A stretch of 64,000 nt of DNA from Mycobacterium sp. E2733 (GCF_001667585.1 NZ_LZJZ01000027.1:124001-188000), one strand, 5' to 3'. Positions 33,005 through 42,063 are shown, counted from the stretch's first letter. The notes: a model not told the origin generated them from the sequence alone. Program-made: numbers and translations.

Positions 33005-34336
33005 CTACACGTGGGCCGTGCGCGAATCCTTTGCCAGCAGCTCGGTGGTGGCTTCCTCGGTGGCCCTGCGCCCGATCAGATACCAGGTGCGCATGAGGCC
33101 CTTGCCTTTGACGTCGATGTGGCCGCGCTCCTGCAACACGAATTCGTGCTCGAGGCGTTCGTACATGGCCTCCGGCACCTGAATTCGGCCCACCGAGTCG
33201 GTGGATTCCATCCGGGACGCGACGTTGACCGCGTCACCCCAGACGTCATAGAAGAAGCGCCGGGAACCCACCACGCCGGCGACTACCGGTCCGCACGCCA
33301 TGCCCACCCGCAGCGGAACCGCATCGCCGTGCGGATCCCGCAGTCCGGCCGCGACATTGGCCATGTCGAGCGCGAAGTCCGCGAGGGCCTGCGCGTGGTC
33401 GGGCCGGACGCGCGGAACACCGCTTACCACCATGTAGGAGTCGCCGCTGACTTTGATCTTCTCGAGGCCGTGCTTGTCCACCAGTGCGTCGAAAGCGCTG
33501 TACAACCGGTCGAGGAAGCGCACCAGGTCGGCCGGGGCCATGCCGCTGGCCCGCTCGGTGAATCCGACGATGTCGGCGAACAGGACAGACGCGTCGTCGA
33601 ACTTGTCGGCGATGACGCTGCGGTCGGGGTCCTTGAGCCGCTCGGCGATGCTGGCCGGCAACATGTTGGCCAGCAGCGCCTCCGAACGCTCGTACTGCGT
33701 CTCCATCATGGCCTCGGCGCGCGCGGTGTCACGCAGGGCGAACCACACCGTCACGACCACCATCACGACGCTGGAAATCGCCGTGACGACAAATCCGGTC
33801 GTCTGGGCCCAGGCCGGCTGTAGCCCGGTGTCGCGGGGGATCAGGAACTCGACGGCAACGATGAGGCCGGCGGCGACGGCGGCCAGTGCGGATGCCAGGA
33901 CGATGTGTTCGATCCCCAGCAACAGCACGACGATGCAAGCGCCCACCAAGAAGAAGAACTGGGCCCCCGAACCCGTGCCGACGTCCACGCAGCTGGCGAA
34001 GACGGACACGTAAGCCGCGCCCATAAAGGTAAGCGGCGCAACGAGTTCGCCGAATCGCTGCAGCCAGGGGACCATCGCAAAGACCATCGCGCCGAGGATG
34101 TTGATCGAGCTGACCTGCCACAGCCAGGTGCCGCCGAGGATCTGCACGAGCACGAAGCTCACGCTCACCATGACGGCCAGCCATGCGGTGATGGTGAGGA
34201 TCCGGGCCCGGCGCGCGGCGCTGGCGGCGTAGTGCTGATTGCGGTCACGCGACTGCGCCCGCACCGCGGCTACGCAGTCCGGGCGTCTCGACGAGCCAGC
34301 CGACACGGGTGGGGCGCCGCATTTCTTAGCCGCCAC
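33005..34336 (-). CDS. cya: Membrane-anchored class III adenylate cyclase (Rv1625c homologue)
   Basis: 443 residues from GTG 34336, the same length as Rv1625c. N-terminal six-helix membrane domain (about 50-205), then a helical linker and a catalytic domain (about 245-420). Metal-binding Asp residues in VLFADIVGF and KVSGDSYMVV, the adenine-specifying Lys in EKIKVSGD and Asp in YDVWGDAVNVASRM, and transition-state Asn/Arg in the latter block are present, so it should be an active homodimeric cyclase making cAMP. An in-frame extension upstream is not conserved in type and was left out. Confidence 0.93.
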   Translation of the reverse strand: MAAKKCGAPPVSAGSSRRPDCVAAVRAQSRDRNQHYAASAARRARILTITAWLAVMVSVSFVLVQILGGTWLWQVSSINILGAMVFAMVPWLQRFGELVAPLTFMGAAYVSVFASCVDVGTGSGAQFFFLVGACIVVLLLGIEHIVLASALAAVAAGLIVAVEFLIPRDTGLQPAWAQTTGFVVTAISSVVMVVVTVWFALRDTARAEAMMETQYERSEALLANMLPASIAERLKDPDRSVIADKFDDASVLFADIVGFTERASGMAPADLVRFLDRLYSAFDALVDKHGLEKIKVSGDSYMVVSGVPRVRPDHAQALADFALDMANVAAGLRDPHGDAVPLRVGMACGPVVAGVVGSRRFFYDVWGDAVNVASRMESTDSVGRIQVPEAMYERLEHEFVLQERGHIDVKGKGLMRTWYLIGRRATEEATTELLAKDSRTAHV

Positions 34337-34440
34337 ATTCGAAAGCGTAACCCGCTGAGCTCGGGTTGTGGGCCAGTCAACGGGCGAATCGGGATCCCGA
34401 CGACGCGCCGGATGCCCGGCGATGGTTGGCATTACCGGAC

Positions 34441-34530
34441 CCCCGAAAAATAAAAAAGATTTTCTGCTGAAGGGGTTATACAAAATTTTCCGACGTGTTA
34501 TTAAACATATGTCGGGCTGTGATGTGGGTC
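34441..34530. other. AT-rich intergenic stretch upstream of cya
   Basis: Contains runs such as AAAAATAAAAAAG and ACAAAATTTTCC in a GC-rich genome. A second AT-rich patch is at about 34826-34935. Probably regulatory or a remnant of transferred DNA; no known site recognised. Confidence 0.4.
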
Positions 34531-34558
34531 ATGTGTTCCTCTAATGCGGGGGTGCGGT

Positions 34559-34747
34559 GTGGCAAGTCTCAGCAGCAGGATCGGGATCGCGCTGATACTG
34601 GCGTGCACCGCGGCGGCAACGCCCGCGTGTGGGGTGGGATGTGGCGGGGCGGCCTCGTTGTTGCGGGTGGCCACCGACTCGATGCAGAACGATCCGATGC
34701 AGGTCAACGTGGTGCACTCGGAAGAACAAGTGTGCATAAGCCGCTAA
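34559..34747 (+). CDS. Possible small secreted Cys-containing peptide
   Basis: 62 codons from a GTG preceded by GGGGGTG, or 67 from ATG 34544. The start reads like a signal peptide: short SSR n-region, hydrophobic IGIALILACTAAA, then TPACG. The mature part would be about 38 residues with several cysteines. It sits alone between cya and the tRNA, flanked by AT-rich DNA. I know no homologue; it may not be a gene. An antisense frame of similar length exists. Confidence 0.3.
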   Translation: MASLSSRIGIALILACTAAATPACGVGCGGAASLLRVATDSMQNDPMQVNVVHSEEQVCISR

Positions 34748-35042
34748 CGCGGCAGTCGCAACCCGCCCGCGCTTGGGTCGCCACAAGTGGTTGATTGGCG
34801 CTTCGGTGAGGCCCACGGAAATGGCATGAATTCATCGCGTAATCGGCGTGATTCTATTTGAATGCAACCGCGAAGTTTATTGCGCGCAGTATTTAAATTA
34901 GCCGATCTCATACCTTTGGCATGGATTTCGGGTATTCAACAAACCTGGGCCTTGGAGTCGCCGGTTCGCCGGGAGGGCGGGATCACCGGCGGACGGCATC
35001 GGTATGCGAGCCAAACCGACCGGGGGGCCACCGGTACGCCCC
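34748..35042. other. Intergenic region with no recognised gene
   Basis: About 295 bases between the possible small peptide gene and the tRNA terminator, with an AT-rich centre (34826-34935). I see no convincing reading frame or known element in it. Confidence 0.4.
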
Positions 35043-35060
35043 GACAGGCCGTTGCCTGTC
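35043..35060 (-). terminator. Hairpin just downstream of the tRNA
   Basis: Perfect 7-bp stem GACAGGC-N4-GCCTGTC, 13 bases beyond the tRNA 3' end on the minus strand. No U-tract. Its placement suggests tRNA termination or processing. Confidence 0.55.
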
Positions 35061-35073
35061 AGTCCTACCTGTG

Positions 35074-35147
35074 TGCCCTCGGTGGGATTCGAACCCACAC
35101 TGGACGGGTTTTGAGTCCGTTTCCTCTGCCAGTTGGGATACGAGGGC
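35074..35147 (-). tRNA. tRNA-Leu (anticodon CAA), unusual class I shape
   Basis: 74 nt. Perfect 7-bp acceptor stem (GCCCTCG with CGAGGGC), perfect T stem (GTGGG-TTCGAAT-CCCAC), anticodon loop CTCAAAA giving CAA, discriminator A, no encoded CCA. Oddities: the variable region is only 5 nt (CCAGT), whereas leucine tRNAs are normally class II with a long arm. The anticodon stem has an A-C mismatch next to the loop, the D stem has weak pairs, and there is one extra base before the anticodon stem. It is called Leu from the anticodon alone. Confidence 0.75.
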
Positions 35148-35260
35148 TTACCCGGCCTCCTACCTTAGAGGCAGCCTCCCACCATAGAGGATTCAGCGTA
35201 GACACCGATCTCACCGCCCCGAGGTCGCTGGTCTCGGACGTTCACGAGAGAATGTCCGTC

Positions 35261-35875
35261 ATGACAGGCCCCACGACCGACACCGACGCCGCTGTGCCGC
35301 GCCGGGTCCTGATCGCGGAAGACGAAGCGCTGATCCGCATGGACCTCGCCGAGATGCTGCGGGAAGAGGGTTACGACATCGTCGGGGAGGCCGGCGACGG
35401 TCAGGAAGCCGTCGAGTTGGCCGAACGACATCAGCCCGACCTCGTGATCATGGACGTGAAGATGCCTCGCCGCGACGGCATCGACGCTGCGTCCGAGATC
35501 GCCAGCAAGCGCATCGCACCGATCGTGGTGTTGACCGCGTTCAGCCAGCGCGACCTGGTCGAGCGTGCCCGCGATGCCGGGGCGATGGCCTATCTGGTGA
35601 AGCCCTTCACGATCAGCGACCTGATTCCGGCGATCGAGTTGGCGGTCAGCCGCTTCAGCGAGATCACCGAGCTGGAAAGCGAAGTGGCTACGTTGTCCGA
35701 GCGGCTGGAGACCCGCAAGCTCGTCGAACGCGCCAAGGGGCTGCTGCAGACCAAGCAGGGCATGACCGAGCCCGAGGCGTTCAAGTGGATTCAGCGCGCC
35801 GCCATGGACCGGCGGACGACGATGAAGCGGGTCGCCGAAGTCGTCCTGGAGACCCTCGGCGCCGACGCGGAGTAG
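35261..35875 (+). CDS. pdtaR: Antiterminating response regulator PdtaR (Rv1626 homologue)
   Basis: 204 residues: receiver domain (about 14-130) with phospho-acceptor Asp65 in VIMDVKMPRRDG and Lys in YLVKPF, then an ANTAR RNA-binding domain (about 140-200) with the RKLVERAKGLLQTKQGMTEPEAFKWIQRAAM core. Partner of the histidine kinase PdtaS; ANTAR proteins bind paired hairpins in nascent mRNA. ATG 35261 fits the M. tuberculosis start and lies 7 bases after GAGAAT, so it may be leaderless; ATG 35252 is in frame just upstream. Confidence 0.94.
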   Translation: MTGPTTDTDAAVPRRVLIAEDEALIRMDLAEMLREEGYDIVGEAGDGQEAVELAERHQPDLVIMDVKMPRRDGIDAASEIASKRIAPIVVLTAFSQRDLVERARDAGAMAYLVKPFTISDLIPAIELAVSRFSEITELESEVATLSERLETRKLVERAKGLLQTKQGMTEPEAFKWIQRAAMDRRTTMKRVAEVVLETLGADAE

Positions 35876-35885
35876 CGCTCGGCCG

Positions 35886-35964
35886 TCGAGTGTGCGCTCA
35901 AGGCTTTGAGTGTGCACTCAGGGCGGCGACACGCCGAAGGAGGCCGCCGTGGCCGCACACTCGA
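35886..35964. repeat. Inverted and direct repeats between pdtaR and the thiolase gene
   Basis: Inverted repeat TCGAGTGTGCG (35886-35896) and CGCACACTCGA (35954-35964), with a 13-base direct repeat GAGTGTGCGCTCA / GAGTGTGCACTCA near the left arm. It lies between two converging genes and may act as a terminator. A related GGCCGCACACTCG occurs just after nadC (about 5978). Confidence 0.45.
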
Positions 35965-35977
35965 TGAACGAGCACAC

Positions 35978-37180
35978 CTAGCGCGCCACGATCACCGACG
36001 AGCCATGCCCGAACAGACCCTGGTTGGCGGTGACGCCGACCGTGGCGTTCTCCACCTGCCGGCCGGTCGCCTGACCGCGCAGCTGCCAGGTGAGCTCGCA
36101 GACCTGCGCGATGGCCTGCGCGGGAATGGCCTCGCCGAAGCAGGCCAGCCCGCCCGACGGGTTGACCGGGACCTTGCCGCCGATGGTGGTGGCGCCGCTG
36201 CGCAGCAGCGCCTCGGCTTCACCTTTAGGGCACAGCCCGAGGTGCTCGTACCAGTCGAGCTCCAGCGCGGTGGACAGGTCGTAGACCTCGGCCAGGCTGA
36301 CATCCTCGGGTCCGATGCCCGCCTCGGCGTAGGCGGCATCCAGGATCTGATCCTTGAACACCCGGTCCGGTGCGGGCACCGCCGCGGTGGAATCCGTTGC
36401 GATGTCAGGCAATTCGGGCAGGTGCTGCGGGTAGCGGGGGGTGACCGTGCTGACCGCGCGGACCGACGGAACGCCATCGAGCGAGCCGAGGTGCTTGCGG
36501 GCGAACTCGGCGCTGGCCACGATCAGGGCGGCAGCGCCATCTGAGGTGGCGCAGATGTCGAGCTGTCGCAACGGGTCGGCCACCACCGGGCTGGCGAACA
36601 CGTCCTCGGCCGAAGCCTCCTTGCGGTAGCGGGCATTCGAGTTCTGCAGGCCGTGCCGCGAGTTCTTCACCTTCACCTGGGCGAAGTCCTCGGCCGTCGC
36701 GCCGTAGAGGTCCATCCGGCGGCGCGCCAGCAGCGCGAAGTACACCGGGTTCATCGCGCCGATCAGGTGGAACCGCTGCCAGTCGGGGTCGTTCTTGCGT
36801 TCCCCGCCGACGGGGGCGAACGCGCCCTTCGGGGTGGTGTCGGCGCCGATCACCAGCGCGACGTCGCAGAAGCCGGCGAGGATCTGGGCGCGGGCGCTTT
36901 GCAGCGCCTGGGAACCGCTCGCACACGCGGCATAGCTCGAGCTGACCGGCACGCCGTTCCAGCCCAGCTTCTGGGCGAACGTCGATCCGGCGATGAAGCC
37001 CGGGTAGCCGTTGCGGATGGTGTCCGCGCCGGCGACCAACTGGATCTGCGTCCAGTCCAGGCCGGCCTCGGCCAGCGCGGCGCGCGCGGCCACCACGCCG
37101 TATTCGGTGAAGTCTCGGCCCCATTTGCCCCACGGGTGCATTCCGGCGCCCAGGATGTACAGCGGTTCGGGTGTGCTCAT
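35978..37180 (-). CDS. Thiolase-fold lipid-transfer-type protein (Rv1627c homologue)
   Basis: 400 residues of the SCP2/Ltp thiolase subfamily. Blocks: SSYAACASGSQALQSA around the nucleophile-position Cys (about 90), CATSDGAAALIVAS, and the C-terminal NPSGGLACFGEAIPAQA and NQGLFGHGSS. Such proteins act as thiolases or as steroid side-chain aldolases when paired with a DUF35 partner. The gene before it on the same strand encodes a DUF35 protein and the two overlap by 4 bases, so a heterocomplex is likely. The substrate, probably an acyl-CoA or sterol-derived CoA, is not known. Confidence 0.88.
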   Translation of the reverse strand: MSTPEPLYILGAGMHPWGKWGRDFTEYGVVAARAALAEAGLDWTQIQLVAGADTIRNGYPGFIAGSTFAQKLGWNGVPVSSSYAACASGSQALQSARAQILAGFCDVALVIGADTTPKGAFAPVGGERKNDPDWQRFHLIGAMNPVYFALLARRRMDLYGATAEDFAQVKVKNSRHGLQNSNARYRKEASAEDVFASPVVADPLRQLDICATSDGAAALIVASAEFARKHLGSLDGVPSVRAVSTVTPRYPQHLPELPDIATDSTAAVPAPDRVFKDQILDAAYAEAGIGPEDVSLAEVYDLSTALELDWYEHLGLCPKGEAEALLRSGATTIGGKVPVNPSGGLACFGEAIPAQAIAQVCELTWQLRGQATGRQVENATVGVTANQGLFGHGSSVIVAR

Positions 37181-37620
37181 GACGGGATCCTCCACGCGTG
37201 CACGATGCGCTGTACGCCGTCGTCGTCGGTGAACAGCGGCATGGTGGTCAGCTCCATCTCCATGCCGACCTTCAGATCAGCCGCCAGCGTGCCCTCGACC
37301 ACCTTGCCCAGCACGATCAGACCCTCGTCGGCCAGTTCGACCGCGGCAATGGCGAACGGCTCGAAGGGATCCGGGGCGGGGTAGGGCGGGGGCGGCGGAT
37401 ACCGGTTCTCGGTGTAGCTCCACAGCGTTCCCCGGGTCGATAACGCGACGGACTCCAGTGTGTCGCTGGCGCAGCCGGGGTTCGGGCAATTGTTCTCGCG
37501 CGGCGGGAAGACGTAGGTGCCGCACTCGGGGCATTTGCTGCCGATCAGGTGCGGGTGGCCGGCTTCCTCGGTGGCGAACCATCCGTCGATCGCGGGTTCT
37601 TGGCTGGTGACCTCTGGCAC
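37177..37620 (-). CDS. DUF35 zinc-ribbon/OB-fold protein (Rv1628c homologue)
   Basis: 147 residues. N-terminal zinc ribbon with CPECG and CPNPGC (about 30-50), followed by an OB-fold (about 65-140) as in DUF35 partners of thiolases and ChsH2. GTG 37620 starts the frame. Its stop overlaps the start of the thiolase-like gene by 4 bases. Likely binds the CoA substrate and completes the active site of its neighbour. Confidence 0.88.
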   Translation of the reverse strand: MPEVTSQEPAIDGWFATEEAGHPHLIGSKCPECGTYVFPPRENNCPNPGCASDTLESVALSTRGTLWSYTENRYPPPPPYPAPDPFEPFAIAAVELADEGLIVLGKVVEGTLAADLKVGMEMELTTMPLFTDDDGVQRIVHAWRIPS

Positions 37621-37702
37621 TCGGCCAGCCTACCCAGGCCCCACCCGAAACTGAAACGTGTTGCAGTTCTGCGGCAGCGCCTGGCTCGTCGGTCGGGGTG
37701 CC

Positions 37703-37715
37703 TAGAGTGATAGCC
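37703..37715 (+). promoter_or_regulatory. -10 element for leaderless polA
   Basis: TAGAGT (37703-37708), a TANNNT match, ends 7 bases before the GTG at 37716. This supports that start and a leaderless polA mRNA. Confidence 0.5.
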
Positions 37716-40415
37716 GTGCCCGCCGCGATCGAGGAACAAACCAAGCCGACACTGATGTTGCTCGATGGCAATTCGCTGGCATTTCGGGCGTTCTACGCGC
37801 TGCCCGCCGAGAACTTCAAGACCCGCGGCGGCCTGACCACCAACGCGGTCTACGGCTTCACCGCCATGCTGATCAACCTGTTGCGCGACGAGGCCCCCAC
37901 GCACGTCGCCGCGGCGTTCGACGTGTCCCGGCAGACTTTCCGCTCCGAGCGGTACCCGGAGTACAAGGCGAACCGCTCGTCGACGCCCGACGAGTTTCAC
38001 GGCCAGATCGACATCACCAAGGAAGTGCTGAACGCGCTGGGCATCACGGTGCTGGCCGAGCCCGGCTTCGAGGCCGACGACCTCATCGCGACGCTGGCCA
38101 CCCAGGCCGAGAACGAGGGCTTCCGCGTCCTGGTGGTCACCGGGGACCGGGACTCCCTGCAGTTGGTCAGCGACGACGTGACCGTCCTCTACCCGCGCAA
38201 GGGCGTCAGCGAACTCACCCGGTTCACACCCGAAGCCGTCGTCGAAAAGTACGGGCTGACGCCCCGGCAGTACCCCGACTTCGCCGCCCTGCGTGGCGAT
38301 CCCAGCGACAACCTGCCCGGCATCCCCGGCGTCGGGGAGAAGACCGCGTCGAAGTGGATCGCCGAATACGGCTCGCTGCAAGGTCTGGTCGACAATGTCG
38401 ATTCGGTGCGCGGCAAGGTCGGCGACGCGCTGCGGGCCAACCTCGCCAGCGTGATCCGCAACCGCGAGCTCACCGACCTGGTCAAGGACGTGCCGCTGGC
38501 CCAGACCCCGGACACGCTGCGCATGCAGCCGTGGGATCGCGACCAGATCCACCGCCTCTTCGACGACCTGGAGTTCCGGGTGTTGCGCGACCGGCTGTTC
38601 GAGACCCTGGCCGCCGTCGAACCCGAGGTCGACGCGGGTTTCGACGTGCGCGGCGGCGCGCTGCAGCCGGGTGAGCTGGCGGTGTGGCTGGCCGAGCACA
38701 GCTCGGGCAAGCGGTTCGGCCTGGCCGTCGTCGGCACCCACCTGGCCTACGACGCCGACGCCACGGCGCTGGCCATCGTGTCCGCCGACGGGGAGGGCCG
38801 CTACATCGACACCTCCACGCTGGAACCCGAGGACGAGGGGGCGCTGGCGTCCTGGCTGGCCGACCCGGGTCCGCCCAAGGCGCTGCACGAAGCCAAGCTG
38901 GCGATGCACGACCTCGCCGGGCGCGGCTGGACGCTGGCCGGCGTCACCTCCGACACCGCGCTGGCCGCCTACCTGGTGCGGCCCGGGCAGCGCAGCTTCT
39001 CCCTCGAGGACCTCTCGCTGCGCTATCTGCGTAGGGAGCTGCGCGCGGAAACGCCCGAACAGCAACAGCTTTCGCTACTCGACGATTCCGACGGCACGGA
39101 CGATCAGGCGGTGCAGACGCTGATCCTGCGGGCCGTGGCGGTGCTGGATCTGGCCGACGCGCTCGACGAGGAGCTGGCCCGCATCAACTCCACGTCGCTG
39201 CTCGCCGGGATGGAACTGCCGGTGCAGCGCGTGCTGGCCGGGATGGAACACACCGGTATCGCAGTCGATTTGGATCTGCTCGGCGAGCTGCAGAGCGATT
39301 TCGCCCACCAGATCCGCGACGCCGCCGAGGCGGCCTATGCGGTGATCGGCAAGCAGATCAACCTCGGCTCGCCAAAACAGTTGCAGGCGGTGCTCTTCGA
39401 CGAGCTGGAGATGCCGAAGACCAAGCGCACCAAGACCGGCTACACCACCGACGCCGACGCGCTGCAGTCGCTGTTCGACAAGACCGGCCACCCGTTCCTG
39501 CAGCACCTGCTCACCCACCGCGACGCCACCCGGCTCAAAGTGACCGTGGACGGACTGCTGAACTCGGTGGCCTCCGACGGGCGCATTCACACCACGTTCA
39601 ACCAGACCATCGCGGCGACGGGTCGGTTGTCGTCGACCGAGCCGAACCTGCAGAACATCCCGATCCGCACCGAGGCCGGGCGACGCATCCGCGATGCGTT
39701 CGTGGTCGGTGACGGTTACAGCGAGCTGATGACCGCCGACTACAGCCAGATCGAGATGCGGATCATGGCGCACCTGTCCCGGGACGAGGGCCTCATCGAG
39801 GCCTTCAACACGGGGGAGGACCTGCACTCGTTCGTGGCGTCGCGGGCGTTCGGCGTGCCGATCGAAGAGGTCACCGCCGAGCTGCGCCGCCGGGTCAAGG
39901 CGATGTCGTACGGGCTGGCCTACGGGTTGAGTGCCTACGGCCTGTCGCAACAACTGAAAATCTCCACCGAAGAGGCGAAGGAACAGATGGACGCCTACTT
40001 CGCCCGGTTCGGTGGGGTGCGCGACTACCTGATGAACATCGTGGAGCAGGCCCGCAAGGACGGCTACACCTCGACGGTGCTGGGCCGCCGCCGCTACCTC
40101 CCCGAGCTGGACAGCAGTAACCGCCAGGTGCGGGAGGCCGCCGAACGCGCGGCCCTCAACGCCCCCATCCAGGGCAGCGCCGCCGACATCATCAAGGTGG
40201 CGATGATCGAGGTCGACAAGGCGATCAAAGAGGCCGGACTGAAATCCCGCATGCTGCTGCAGGTACACGACGAACTCTTGTTCGAAATCGCTCCGGGCGA
40301 ACGGGGCCAGGTCGAGGCGCTGGCCCGCGAGAAGATGGGCGGCGCCTATCCGCTCGACGTCCCGCTGGAGGTTTCGGTGGGTTACGGCCGCTCATGGGAC
40401 GCCGCAGCGCATTGA
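37716..40415 (+). CDS. polA: DNA polymerase I PolA
   Basis: 899 residues. N-terminal 5'-nuclease domain (about 10-310; LLDGNSLAFRAFYAL, GDRDSLQLVSDDV, LRGDPSDNLPGIPGVGEKTA), a degenerate 3'-5' exonuclease domain without the DEDD residues (about 320-490), and the polymerase domain with motif A TADYSQIEMRIMAHLS, motif B RRRVKAMSYGLAYGLSAYG and motif C LLQVHDELLFEI. Fills gaps in repair and primer removal. GTG 37716 chosen from the promoter spacing; two GTGs shortly upstream are in frame. Confidence 0.96.
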   Translation: MPAAIEEQTKPTLMLLDGNSLAFRAFYALPAENFKTRGGLTTNAVYGFTAMLINLLRDEAPTHVAAAFDVSRQTFRSERYPEYKANRSSTPDEFHGQIDITKEVLNALGITVLAEPGFEADDLIATLATQAENEGFRVLVVTGDRDSLQLVSDDVTVLYPRKGVSELTRFTPEAVVEKYGLTPRQYPDFAALRGDPSDNLPGIPGVGEKTASKWIAEYGSLQGLVDNVDSVRGKVGDALRANLASVIRNRELTDLVKDVPLAQTPDTLRMQPWDRDQIHRLFDDLEFRVLRDRLFETLAAVEPEVDAGFDVRGGALQPGELAVWLAEHSSGKRFGLAVVGTHLAYDADATALAIVSADGEGRYIDTSTLEPEDEGALASWLADPGPPKALHEAKLAMHDLAGRGWTLAGVTSDTALAAYLVRPGQRSFSLEDLSLRYLRRELRAETPEQQQLSLLDDSDGTDDQAVQTLILRAVAVLDLADALDEELARINSTSLLAGMELPVQRVLAGMEHTGIAVDLDLLGELQSDFAHQIRDAAEAAYAVIGKQINLGSPKQLQAVLFDELEMPKTKRTKTGYTTDADALQSLFDKTGHPFLQHLLTHRDATRLKVTVDGLLNSVASDGRIHTTFNQTIAATGRLSSTEPNLQNIPIRTEAGRRIRDAFVVGDGYSELMTADYSQIEMRIMAHLSRDEGLIEAFNTGEDLHSFVASRAFGVPIEEVTAELRRRVKAMSYGLAYGLSAYGLSQQLKISTEEAKEQMDAYFARFGGVRDYLMNIVEQARKDGYTSTVLGRRRYLPELDSSNRQVREAAERAALNAPIQGSAADIIKVAMIEVDKAIKEAGLKSRMLLQVHDELLFEIAPGERGQVEALAREKMGGAYPLDVPLEVSVGYGRSWDAAAH

Positions 40416-40623
40416 CTGGCGCATTGGTGCCCGAGGATGATCGAGCCCAGATAAAATTGGCGGGAAATTCGCGTTGCCGTCACTTTCGCGGTGGGCAAAT
40501 GCCCGGTTGTCGCGCAAGTGGCGCGCCGCCCGGGTTTGGCCAGCGTGTACGCAGTCGAGTAACCTCAATAGATAAATCCCAGTTTTGTCCCTACGACCCA
40601 ACCTGTCCGGAGCAACCCACCAC

Positions 40624-42063
40624 ATGCCGAGTCCCACCGTCACCTCGCCCCAAGTAGCCGTCAACGACATTGGCTCCAGCGAGGACTTTCTTGCCGCAAT
40701 AGACAAAACGATCAAGTACTTCAACGATGGCGACATCGTCGAGGGGACGATCGTCAAAGTGGACCGGGACGAGGTGCTCCTCGACATCGGCTACAAGACC
40801 GAGGGCGTCATCCCCGCCCGCGAGCTGTCCATCAAGCACGATGTCGACCCCAGCGAGGTCGTTTCCGTCGGCGATGAGGTCGAAGCTCTTGTTCTCACCA
40901 AGGAGGACAAAGAGGGCCGCCTGATCCTGTCCAAGAAGCGCGCGCAGTACGAGCGCGCCTGGGGCACCATCGAGGCGCTCAAGGAGAAGGACGAGGCCGT
41001 CAAGGGCACCGTCATCGAGGTGGTCAAGGGTGGCCTGATCCTCGACATCGGCCTGCGCGGCTTCCTGCCCGCGTCGCTGGTCGAGATGCGTCGTGTCCGC
41101 GATCTGCAGCCGTACATCGGCAAGGAGATCGAGGCCAAGATCATCGAGCTGGACAAGAACCGCAACAACGTCGTTCTGTCGCGCCGGGCTTGGCTGGAAC
41201 AGACCCAGTCCGAGGTGCGCAGCGAGTTCCTCAATCAGCTGCAGAAGGGCGCCATCCGCAAGGGTGTCGTCTCGTCCATCGTCAACTTCGGCGCGTTCGT
41301 CGACCTTGGTGGTGTCGACGGCCTGGTGCACGTCTCCGAGCTGTCCTGGAAGCACATCGACCACCCGTCCGAGGTCGTCCAGGTCGGCGACGAGGTCACC
41401 GTCGAGGTGCTCGACGTCGACATGGACCGTGAGCGGGTTTCGTTGTCGCTCAAGGCAACCCAGGAAGACCCGTGGCGGCACTTCGCCCGCACGCACGCCA
41501 TCGGCCAGATCGTGCCGGGCAAGGTCACCAAGCTGGTTCCGTTCGGTGCGTTCGTCCGCGTCGAGGAGGGCATCGAGGGCCTGGTGCACATCTCCGAGCT
41601 GGCCGAGCGCCACGTCGAAGTGCCCGACCAGGTGGTGGCCGTCGGCGACGACGCCATGGTCAAGGTCATCGACATCGACCTGGAGCGCCGCCGGATCTCG
41701 TTGTCGCTCAAGCAAGCCAACGAGGACTACACCGAGGAGTTCGACCCGGCGAAGTACGGCATGGCCGACAGCTATGACGAGCAGGGCAACTACATCTTCC
41801 CCGAAGGCTTCGACGCCGAGACCAACGAATGGCTTGAGGGGTTCGACAAGCAGCGCACCGAGTGGGAGGCCCGCTACGCCGAGGCCGAGCGCCGGCACAA
41901 GATGCACACCGCGCAGATGGAGAAGTTCGCCGCTGCCGAGGCGGCCGGGCACGCCGAGCCCCCTGCGGGCAACGGCGCGCCGGCGGAAAAGGCGGCCGGC
42001 GGGTCGCTGGCCAGCGACGCCCAATTGGCGGCTCTGCGGGAGAAACTCGCCGGCAACGCCTAA
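40624..42063 (+). CDS. rpsA: 30S ribosomal protein S1 RpsA
   Basis: 479 residues with four S1 RNA-binding repeats (about 35-105, 122-187, 208-277, 295-364), e.g. GDIVEGTIVKVDRDEVLLDIGYKTEG and VSSIVNFGAFVDLGGVDGLVHVSELSW, and a hydrophilic tail. Helps ribosomes bind structured mRNA. ATG 40624 begins the conserved MPSPTVTSPQVAVNDIGSS-type start. The 208 bp before it hold no gene; they probably contain the promoter and leader. The last third of the tail varies from M. tuberculosis. Confidence 0.97.
   Translation: MPSPTVTSPQVAVNDIGSSEDFLAAIDKTIKYFNDGDIVEGTIVKVDRDEVLLDIGYKTEGVIPARELSIKHDVDPSEVVSVGDEVEALVLTKEDKEGRLILSKKRAQYERAWGTIEALKEKDEAVKGTVIEVVKGGLILDIGLRGFLPASLVEMRRVRDLQPYIGKEIEAKIIELDKNRNNVVLSRRAWLEQTQSEVRSEFLNQLQKGAIRKGVVSSIVNFGAFVDLGGVDGLVHVSELSWKHIDHPSEVVQVGDEVTVEVLDVDMDRERVSLSLKATQEDPWRHFARTHAIGQIVPGKVTKLVPFGAFVRVEEGIEGLVHISELAERHVEVPDQVVAVGDDAMVKVIDIDLERRRISLSLKQANEDYTEEFDPAKYGMADSYDEQGNYIFPEGFDAETNEWLEGFDKQRTEWEARYAEAERRHKMHTAQMEKFAAAEAAGHAEPPAGNGAPAEKAAGGSLASDAQLAALREKLAGNA

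Noticed and set aside
34501..34737. Minus-strand frame opposite the possible small secreted peptide
   Set aside because: No ribosome-binding site and no signal sequence; less likely than the plus-strand frame.
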